26,463 nt of DNA from Paramacrobiotus richtersi (lineage: Eukaryota > Tardigrada > Eutardigrada > Parachela > Macrobiotidae), in assembly GCA_034698045.1 (NCBI GenBank), contig JAQGAU010000544.1, positions 1-26,463 on the forward strand, in the 5' to 3' direction. Shown in pieces: positions 19,302 to 26,463 of the stretch. The notes below the pieces were generated by a model. It was not told the DNA's origin and ran no database searches. It saw nothing but the letters and a program-made list of their open reading frames with translations. Within the stretch, counting starts at the first letter, position 1. Every line of letters begins with the position of its first letter. Made by a program: the position numbers and the translations under genes.

Positions 19302-19580
19302 CCGTTTTACCATAAAACACACGCCAGTGACACTATCGGTGTTGGCATTGGGATATACCAAAACTACCGAAAACTAGCAGAAAATGCTGCTGCACTTGAT
19401 TTTCCCATTCAGTCATCTGGTTTGAAAAATAATTCAGTGTTTATTGATGATTTAGCAGGAAAGGAATTGTTAAATATAATTAAAAGTTTCCGTTATCTAA
19501 TTTGTGAAAACAGTACGTATGTTACTTTATTTCAGGCCCAACAGAGAAGGTGGCCAAATGCCAGCATCTCAAGCGATTAG
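19302..19580 (+). other. 92-codon open frame without ATG
   Basis: The frame is open from a stop at 19299 to TAG at 19578 and has no ATG. It reads as smooth protein: GVGIGIYQNYRKLAENAAAL, then SVFIDDLAGKELLNIIKSF and a basic tail. Base composition is AT-rich. A T-rich ATTTCAG within it (near 19530) could be a splice acceptor. It lies between the two R2 copy c blocks, in the place occupied by the GIY-YIG exon in copy a, but shows no similarity to that exon. I do not recognise the family. Confidence 0.3.
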
Positions 19581-19604
19581 CAGTACCGATCCAACAAAAA
19601 AGTA

Positions 19605-19670
19605 ACGCCACGATCACGAGTGATAACAATATATCTTAACCTTTCTCACTGCTACGCAAATTAAGTACAG
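19605..19670 (+). repeat. Repeat R2 end block, copy c
   Basis: CACGATCACGAGTGATAACA, ATATATCTTAACCTTTCT and CGCAAATTAAGTAC match 12946-13000. Confidence 0.6.
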
Positions 19671-19674
19671 GTCA

Positions 19675-20320
19675 ATTTAGCAGTAGTGTACGCAAATTAC
19701 TAAAAACTATGCCACTACCAACTATGCTTTGAAATTTGGCCGTTTCAAAGCCATTGCTCGATCAAGGTGATCAAACCAATGTGTCAAATAAATGTAGCCA
19801 CGAAAACGTCAACTCGAACGGCAGCAGATACGAGTAGGCGTTCAGATTCAACACTGCAGTGTCCACTTTGACTTGGTCCACATTGACCGTAGTGTACGTA
19901 CGATTCTCGTGATTCTATGTCAGCACAGTTTCTACAAACGTTGCATACTCGACACGTACTACAAACACCACAATCGGCGTGAAGTTAATGCGTACTCATC
20001 ATTGACCTACAAAACACATATCTTCCACATAGCCACGGTGCCAAAGGAATAAAACTTCTACTGCAGGTACGGAAATTTAAAGCGATAAATTTCATACAAT
20101 CATCTCCATAAATCCGGCGCGAGCAGCCTTGTTCTCCCCCGGCCCGTCTCGGGGCGCATAGCCATTTCACTTTGCGCCCTAATTGTTTGACGCAAAGCGG
20201 TAACTTGGAATATACGAACTCGTATAAATTAAAAAAATTAGTCTGCTCTGTCCTCAAGTCAGTACCGGAAGTACCACGTTAATAACTAATCAGACACCAT
20301 GGCTGTAATTTCTCACCTAC
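19675..20320. other. No recognised gene
   Basis: I see nothing convincing here. A minus-strand 90-codon frame (19985-20257) has no motif. Confidence 0.4.
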
Positions 20321-20324
20321 GAAA

Positions 20325-20830
20325 CCAGCCGGCCTGGATGGTGAATACGAGGCTTCCAGTGCGTATCCCATGTACTTCGATATTATTAGTGTTACATAGA
20401 TTATGTTTCCCCATATATTCTGCGTAACGGTGTGAATGAAGCCTCACCAAGCCAATGCAAAACGGTTATATGGCACATTACTCTTGGAAAGCAATACCGC
20501 GAAAACTCACACCGGATCACAAAAGTATATGATTACTCGAAAGATACAAGTACTATAAATTGTACAATATTATACCTTAATCTCTAAAATCATGCAGATT
20601 TCAGCGTGCGCTCTGCTGAAGTAAGAGTAGAAAATCGAAAATGAAATTGCATGTAATATAATCGCGAGAGAGCGTTGAATAACCGTAACCATGTGACCAT
20701 GTCGGATTCCAGAGGATCGAGCTCAAGTTTAGGATCGGCACACACAGACAGTCTGCATTGTCCTTAGCAACAAGTTTTCAAAGTTGCTCATCGCTACCAG
20801 TTTTCGTGTTCGATTCGTTGTAGAAATCCA
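20325..20830 (+). repeat. Repeat R1, copy c
   Basis: This aligns with 7715-8230 as described for copy b, and its end (GTCTGCATTGTCCTTAGCAA) also matches fragment d near 5020. Only the first half of R1 is present. Confidence 0.65.
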
Positions 20831-20834
20831 GCAA

Positions 20835-21684
20835 TCAGATTTAGCATATCACTCACCCCTGACTCTGGATGCCGGTTTCGGCTTTTACGACCGACCTAAA
20901 GTCAGATGCAGCGTGCGAAATCATCCCCGGTGGCACAAAAGCCCAGATGCCCTTTTTCCGTGGCTATTAAGATCGGCAAACTAACGCAGGTTGCATAGTC
21001 CAAAAACGCAGTCTGTCACAAGGGCGCAGCCGTGTAGTACGGTATGTTGGCTGATTTCGCATATCGCGCCCGCGCGGTCACAGCGGTTTAATTTGGGAGG
21101 TGACACAGTTCGTTAACGACGAAACTCACTCGACCTTGCATTCGCCTTTTCTTTTATTGTAATTCGAGTACTGCATGGGCTAATACATTGTACGGATACT
21201 GGCACTGTTAGCACGCCGCACCGAAGAACCACAAAAGGGAACACATCCCCGCCCAGTAGAACTACGTAATCGCAGTCGCTTGCTGTTTTCTGATGAGTTG
21301 TTTTCCAACGATACGTACGAACCACGGTCTATAAGGCGCGAAACTTTCTACCGATGTTCATTCAATATTTTGTAATCAGTTTTATCTATCAGGTCGAGAA
21401 GGGCTGTTAACCGCAATCTAATGCTCCTTGATTGCATTCTGCGCCCTCCAAATAACCGAAACAAATGATTACGTACAGCGAATTGCAAATGCTGTGACCA
21501 TATACATGCATGTCGGTAAACTGCATATCACGAAACTCAAGTCCTTGCGAATTCTGTACATAGGTGAATTAACATCTGCGACAGCCACTGAAAATAAACA
21601 GGAAACTGAAGGAAGATTACAAGTTAATTAGTGCGTAACACCAGAGTTTACGAAGTTTAAGATGAGTTCACTCGCTTGGAACAC
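20835..21684. other. Downstream flank of the acyltransferase
   Basis: I recognise no gene. On the minus strand this is the 3' flank of the acyltransferase gene. An AATAAA on the minus strand (TTTATT at 21153-21158) lies about 530 bp beyond the stop codon and could serve for polyadenylation, but nothing proves it. Confidence 0.4.
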
Positions 21685-23574
21685 TCATACAAAGGTCAAC
21701 TCTTGATCATCCATTCCATAGTCAGCTTTGTAGTTATGAAAGAGCAGCATTAGAGCGTGACGATACTTTCGGTGCAAATCATTGATTTCCTGGTCGCTGG
21801 GTTTCTCAATCCGGGATACTGGGATAGGAGCGCCCACTGAAACCGACGAAAACTGTATAATAGGTAGTGTTGTTTCGGTATCTCGTTGCCGAAGCAGTAA
21901 TCTATGATACGCACCGACAATGTTGATTGGGCGTTTGTATGGCATCAGCCCATAGCGCTGGCCAAATAGTCCCTTGCCGTAAAAGAGAACCGCTACAAAT
22001 CCCGTCCATTTATGCAGCCATTTTTGTATTTTCCTTGCCACTGATTTCGGAGGATTGGGGAATGCTCGTTGATATAAGTCGTTCTCGCCGAACGCGAATA
22101 CCGGCACTAGATGGCAACTGAAAAGGAGCAAACGCTCTTCATGGTTATGTAGATATTTTTACAGTCGCATAGAACGTGGAACCACGAAAGCTGCAAGGTC
22201 CAAACGTTATTAATGGCAGCAATTAGGGCAGGAAGGAATCAGTTTAACAGAATCTTGTGTAACAATAATTTTGTGTTATTATTACCATTACTTAATAAAC
22301 TAAGTAATGAACGTAACCAAGACGGAACAATTACGTCTACAGTAGTATACTGTACGACATTTCTTATTAATCGTCCATGCCAGCGCTATCTGGACACAAG
22401 TAAGGATTCAGCACCAAACATAACCGAAACCGCTGAAGTCTTGTAATACCGATCTCCAGAAAGGTACTTTCAAGCAGTCTGATAAATCATACAAAAATAC
22501 TGCTTCAGTGCGAAAGCGGACGATTTACACCAAAAGTACGTAATGGAAAACATGAGACGAGGAAACGACTGTAACGTCCACGTAGTTGTAAGCGAATCCT
22601 CGCGATCTGAAAACAGGATCGTTTCTGCCACTTATTAAACTTTACGCCGGTGCATTCCTGTGGTTGTAACGATGGAAGCATTTCAAAGCACCGGCATGAA
22701 AAACTCTTACTAATACCCGTCGGGTGAGCAACTGTCTAAGAATGCTGACACTTTAGTCTTAGCTTATCAGATTCTATGGTTTTTCTAGTACTTTCCACAC
22801 AACATACAGTCTATGATAAGAATTTCCCAACAAACAGATGAAGCAGCAGAAGCGATCCTATTTCCCAAGCATTTTCACGTACCCGCTTTCTAACGCCGCT
22901 TTTATAAAGCCCTTCCGATGTTTCAGCACACACCGGCTTTTCCCCGGACCGGCCTCCATCGCCTCTATCGCCCCGCCCGCCAGCACCACAATCGCATTTC
23001 CCTTCGTTTTCGTAATCTTCTCCATACTCTCTTTCGTCGCCGTGGACGCACCCAACAGCATCCATAACTCCCGCATCACAGGCCAGTAGAATGCCACCTT
23101 TGTCAGTAAGTGACAGGGCGTTAACCCTTGGAACACGCGAGTAAAACCAGCACCCTCCGTTAGAAATGCGCAAAAGCTTCCAATAGCCGCGATACCATGG
23201 GGATGATATCCGAAGATGTAGTTGTTCTGTTCGGGGAGGTCAACAGTGCAGATGAGATTGACTGGGAAATACTGAGCAAAGTTTCGAAAAAGTGATAAGT
23301 GCCGCAAACTGTAGGAGATTCGATGGTTGCCGGTGTGCTGGCTGCCCAAGTCGAGCAAGTACCATAGCGTGTACAGCAATGAAATCCAGTAGTAGTCCGT
23401 GAAGAACAACAAGAGGTACAGAACAGTGGCGATAATCCATCCAAATAAAAGAAAATTAATCACGATAAAGCAAGATATTTCCTGCCATGCGTTATCACTG
23501 ATGTCGAACGAGATTGGTGCAGTATGGTCTAATAGCGAGGTGAAAATTGTTTTACTAAAATCCGCAAAACGCAT
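21685..23574 (-). CDS. DGAT2: DGAT2/MOGAT-family acyltransferase, three exons
   Basis: The product transfers an acyl group from acyl-CoA to a mono- or diacylglycerol (or possibly another lipid alcohol) in the ER membrane, the last steps of storage-fat synthesis. Exons are 23574-22883, 22117-21915 and 21836-21685. Introns of 765 and 78 bp have GT-AG ends (GG|GTACGT...TTTTCAG and CG|GTGCGT...TTTCAG). The spliced length is 348 residues, usual for the family. Visible are a hydrophobic N-terminal hairpin (about residues 34-73), NYIFGYHPHG at 118-127 with the catalytic-type HPHG, GNAIVVLAGGAIEA near 192-205, RKGFIKAAL at 220-228, and VPVFAFGEND around 235-244 joined across the first splice. GKGLFGQRYGLMPYKRPI and IVVGAPIPV follow, the latter restored by the second splice. 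An in-frame stop lies upstream of the ATG. Substrate choice between DGAT2, MOGAT and wax synthase types cannot be read from sequence. Confidence 0.93.
21837..21914 (-). other. 78-bp in-frame intron of the acyltransferase
   Basis: Without splicing, the reading frame stays open through this segment and adds 26 residues between PINIV and GAPIPV. Removing it gives PINIVVGAPIPV, which matches the conserved VVGxPI block of the family. The intron is therefore real, although its length is a multiple of three and it contains no stop. Confidence 0.85.
22118..22882 (-). other. 765-bp intron of the acyltransferase
   Basis: The donor is GTACGT and the acceptor is CTCCTTTTCAG. No recognised repeat, ORF or RNA lies inside. 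A plus-strand 77-codon frame (22213-22446) looks like chance. Confidence 0.85.
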
Positions 23575-23579
23575 TGTTA

Positions 23580-24480
23580 ATAAAATTACAGGAATATGGG
23601 CAGGACATTAGTGATTAGCGCTGTAGCAGTTACAGATATGTGCAATTTGTCGACCGGTTTGATTCAGCGAACGCGTAATGAAGGCCTACGCTCCCGGCGC
23701 AACAGAATCTGTGACTTACCGTACCAATTATAGATCGGTGAGAAATTCCTGCTAGAAGTGTACATGTACTGTATGTTATGCGGTAGTCTGTAGATCACTT
23801 CTGATGCATGGTCAGCAGGTTTCTTGCACTAACGGTAAGCTATATCGTACCATGTCGTGTGTAATCTGTTTACCTTCAAGCAAGCCAAAATATACCAAAC
23901 TGTACAAACATCCGTAGGTAAAGCTAAAAATAAGTGTTAGCAAAGGTCAAGTTTACGGACGCAATCTACACTCTTTGCCACCTTAGTATTGCGTGCGGTT
24001 TTGGTGATGTTCTTTATGCAGATTTCAATTCCTCGCTTTTGCTTCGGTGACAAACCGTCTACTTAACACATCTACCGGTAGCAAGCATGATCGCTGTAAT
24101 GACGTACGACCTGACACTGAAATGACGTACGACCTGACACTGATCAATTACCGTAAACCACGAGCCCTGCTTAATAATGTGGAATCATAAAATGCATACG
24201 TACCTGAAGCAGCTACCGCAAATTGTGCCTGTACAGTATTTTAATTTCGCTTATGTTGTTCATTAATTTGGAACAGCTGCTTCGAACTTCCTGATAATTA
24301 GTAGCCGTAAATCTAACAAGAAGTCTTCCATTGTACCGACTGAGGAACGCATGATAAAATCAAAAGGAAGCACTACGTAAATAGTATGCAAAGACCACTT
24401 CAAATTGAAGTGGCCTAATGCTACTAACTACGGAGAACCTTTCCAGAATAAGTCAGAGCAAAACATACAGTTATCAGTCG
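23580..24480. other. Upstream flank of the acyltransferase
   Basis: This should hold the promoter of the minus-strand acyltransferase gene, but I see no TATA-like box or other clear signal at a convincing distance. It contains a perfect tandem duplication at 24098-24143. Confidence 0.4.
24098..24143. repeat. Perfect 23-bp tandem duplication
   Basis: The 23-base unit AATGACGTACGACCTGACAC plus TGA occurs twice in a row without any difference, so the duplication is recent. Each unit contains the palindrome GTAC within ACGTACG. Confidence 0.9.
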
Positions 24481-24484
24481 GCAA

Positions 24485-24963
24485 GTGCCAATATGCCATG
24501 CTTCTAACAGTAAGCAGAAACTTAATGGAAACAACGTATCTAAATCCTTAAACAAGCAACGTGATTCATTCTACTTGTTCGAAACTATCCAATCTGTGAA
24601 ATATGAAGTGTTATCGCTTACTAAAAGTTGGCAGCTTACTGATAACAATACGTACGTGACTGAGGCAGTTCCACAGAGGTGGCGACAAAGGATTCCGCGG
24701 AGCTAGCTGTGGAAATGAATGAAATATTTACACAGAACGATAGAGTTCGGACACTATTAAGTTTAACGCACAAATTTTGGGGCTTTTCGAGACGAAACGG
24801 CAAAAACGAACCAGTAACCGTACACTCGCAGCGATTACATTCGGGTAACTGCATTTCGGCGACCATTTATTTACGAAAACTGACACTGCTTTTTCCGTGG
24901 CACACCATGGAACGCCCACAAAGCCCCGAAATACCGGTCCGTCAGAGTTCTAAGCCTGGGTGA
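24485..24963 (+). other. Open frames of uncertain status
   Basis: Two plus-strand frames overlap: 24485-24706 (73 codons) and 24679-24963 (94 codons from GTG). The second reads fairly naturally (VEMNEIFTQNDRVRTLLSL, HKFWGFSRRNGKNEPVTV), but it has no ATG near its start and no known motif. Minus-strand frames across the same bases are equally long, so coding is not established. Confidence 0.25.
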
Positions 24964-24969
24964 GGAAAG

Positions 24970-25760
24970 TTCACGGTTCATAATAATGGGCACTATGCAA
25001 ATCAGAAGATAGGTGACAAATATTTTCAGAAAATATTCCTTTCTAATTCTAGCAAAAAAGGAAACGAAGAATGTAAGTCGAAGCGTGAACTGACGAAGAC
25101 AAAGAAATATGTTTATCCCGATTACAGACCAATCCACAATCAAAAGCACCTCCTGCAGAAGGAACAAACGAGAGTCTAAGAGAGGGCTATTAGGCATGCA
25201 TATTTCACTCTTGAGCTGCTGTTAATCACCGACCAAAGCGGAGCGAAGGTCCTCTATACTCAACTCAAATAGTTTTCGATGTCCGTCCGTCATTCGGTCG
25301 GTCACTATTTAATTGTTAATTATTTTCTTATTTTCTTATTTTAAAGTAATTAAAAAAATGAGGAAATAATTAAAAAAGGAAAATAAATAAAAAAAGTAAG
25401 AAATCCGAAAGTCCGGTCCCTTTCGGCTGAACAAGTAAAATATCCAAAATCCGTATCCGTATATCTGTATCCGTAATATCCGTATCCAAAATACCGAAGG
25501 CGTCACAATCGAAAGCATCGCCTCCAAGAAGAGCGGGCGAGTGTTCATAAGGGTAGGTATTCGTACAGTATGGCGGGTATATTATTACTATTAACAAAAT
25601 CACACAGGACGGTACCGAATTATGCAATTTGCCCCCAGCGGAGGTGGCAAAAACATAGTAACTGACATGGTGAAGATTTTGAAACACGCCTACGCCGGAA
25701 ATTTCGACTGGTGGCAAACTCAAACCAGCATAATATAAGCAGTTTATTATTATTCATTTG
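24970..25760. other. No recognised gene; low-complexity DNA
   Basis: AT-rich low-complexity sequence (25300-25400) is followed by an imperfect TATCCGTA repeat. Long minus-strand frames here (24871-25197, 25370-25723) translate to hydrophobic or repeat-derived strings and are not supported as genes. Confidence 0.45.
25440..25495. repeat. Imperfect TATCCGTA/TATCCAAA repeat
   Basis: The motif (A)TCCGTA or TCCAAA recurs about seven times in 56 bases (ATCCAAAATCCGTATCCGTA and so on). It is a degenerate simple repeat. Confidence 0.75.
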
Positions 25761-25770
25761 TTTTACATAC

Positions 25771-25795
25771 AAATTTATTTATTTATTTATTTTAT
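25771..25795. repeat. (TTTA)n microsatellite
   Basis: TTTA is repeated about five to six times, ending in TTTTATACAG. The end could act as a splice acceptor for sequence to its right, but this is unproven. Confidence 0.8.
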
Positions 25796-26023
25796 ACAGT
25801 ATTGACGATCCTACAAAAGCTGGATTCAAAGATCAGCTATTAAGAAAAACGAAATCGACCAAAGCATGAACCAGCCGTAAAACAATGCTCGAATATATTG
25901 CTGTTTACCCATGCTGCAACAACAAGCTAATCGTTAGGAAGAAATACCAACAAAACAATAACTACTGATTTACATATCGCAACAGCACATTATTCTGCGG
26001 ACGCAGGTCAAAATCCAGTATAA

Positions 26024-26269
26024 ATTCGTCACTGCGCAGGCCACAGCTATGATCGCTACACCGGCATACAGGAGCGAGAACCAGCTCAATCGCAACTACA
26101 GTGTACAGATATACACCAACCAGCTCCAGATTTCGAACAAGAAATAAAGGATGCATATGACACTGGCGTTCCAAATCACGCACATACCGTAGAATACTAT
26201 TTGGCTCCCAATGGCGAATCTGAATTCGACAAATGGGAGACCAGCATGCTGTATGCCTTTACTGAATAA
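26024..26269 (+). CDS. Possible terminal exon, 81 codons
   Basis: The frame is open from a stop at 26021 to TAA at 26267 and has no internal start except a late Met. It reads as acidic, well-mixed protein: AQSQLQCTDIHQPAPDFEQE, IKDAYDTGVPNHAHTVEYYL, APNGESEFDKWETSM. This does not look like a repeat or a shadow of another gene. An AATAAA overlaps the stop (26265-26270). If real it would be the last exon of a plus-strand gene whose earlier exons I cannot see. An acceptor might lie at the T-rich ACAG near 25790 or elsewhere. I do not recognise the family. Confidence 0.3.
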   Translation: MRHCAGHSYDRYTGIQEREPAQSQLQCTDIHQPAPDFEQEIKDAYDTGVPNHAHTVEYYLAPNGESEFDKWETSMLYAFTE

Positions 26270-26370
26270 ACTAAACCAAAGCAAACAAACATATTTAATC
26301 TTTCTATAAACATACTTTCATGAAAAAAGGATTGGTCACAGTACTGGGAGTAAAGGTGTTTTCAATTTGT

Positions 26371-26463
26371 CGCCCTCAAAATCATATAAGAAATGCCAGA
26401 AACGGGAAAAAGGTAAGATTTGGCGGATTTATAGTTAGATTATCTACTTAATGGTCAAGCTTA
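26371..26463 (+). pseudogene. GIY-YIG nuclease fragment, copy 3 (exon end)
   Basis: CGCCCT...AAATGCCAGAAACGGGAAAAAG encodes RPQNHIRNARNGKK and is followed at 26413 by an intact GTAAGA donor and intron-side sequence that matches copy 1 (1982-2075) closely. Only the last 14 codons of the exon are present. The sequence to the left is unrelated to the nuclease exon. The window ends inside the presumed intron, so the rest, if any, lies outside. Confidence 0.6.

Noticed and set aside
22811-23173. Minus-strand 120-codon frame and plus-strand frames (22838-23089, 23399-23611) over the acyltransferase
   Set aside because: They are out-of-frame or antisense shadows of acyltransferase exon 1, whose frame matches the family along its whole length.
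24871-25197. Hydrophobic 108-codon minus-strand frame resembling a membrane protein
   Set aside because: The hydrophobicity comes from A-rich plus-strand sequence read in reverse. It has no family motif and overlaps competing frames.
25336-25723. Minus-strand frames with repeated Ile/Arg/Asp (ITDTDIRIRI)
   Set aside because: The translation is of the TATCCGTA simple repeat and flanking low-complexity DNA.
1-26463. tRNA, rRNA or CRISPR
   Set aside because: GTTCGA-like boxes occur, but none sits in a cloverleaf-like context. There is no regular spacer-repeat array.

Overview
The window looks like animal nuclear DNA from an invertebrate with short introns. The clearest gene is split by GT-AG introns, one of them only 78 bp. 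The sequence is AT-leaning and gene-poor, and it is crowded with worn transposon copies. No bacterial operon structure, CRISPR array or recognisable RNA gene is visible. I cannot name the phylum from the sequence.

One convincing intact host gene is present, on the minus strand at 21685-23574. It encodes a three-exon acyltransferase of the DGAT2/MOGAT family (triacylglycerol synthesis at the ER), 348 residues after splicing, with the HPHG active-site motif and the later RKGF and FGEN blocks.

The left half (about 1.2-13.0 kb) is a transposon graveyard. Three anonymous repeat families, here called R1, R2 and R3, recur across the window. Set among them are a broken Helitron Rep gene (about 11.27-12.25 kb, with the HUH motif), a second Rep fragment (5.48-5.89 kb), the end of an ISXO2-like (IS1595/Merlin type) DDE transposase (8.8-9.2 kb), and two GIY-YIG nuclease gene fragments of the metazoan ANKLE1/LEM-3-like type (1.84-2.04 and 12.66-12.91 kb). 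A third GIY-YIG fragment lies at the window's right edge. The copies end at the same splice-donor position. The order R1 - DDE transposase - R3 - Helitron Rep - R2 - GIY-YIG exon over 7.7-13.0 kb could be one large composite element or nested insertions.

The middle (13.0-14.85 kb) holds GC-richer, coding-looking DNA. It includes a broken BAH-domain gene fragment that abuts an R2 border and a small frame with a zinc-finger-like CxxC. At 16.3-19.0 kb, a pair of inverted repeats of about 155-160 bp flanks a short, young-looking LTR element (17457-18799, two 192-bp LTRs) that lacks recognisable genes. More R2 and R1 pieces follow at 19.05-19.67 and 20.3-20.8 kb.

The right end, beyond the acyltransferase, holds simple repeats, a perfect 23-bp tandem duplication, and an 81-codon frame at 26.02-26.27 kb that could be a terminal exon. 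Most other open frames are short, overlap in several frames, and are not supported as genes.
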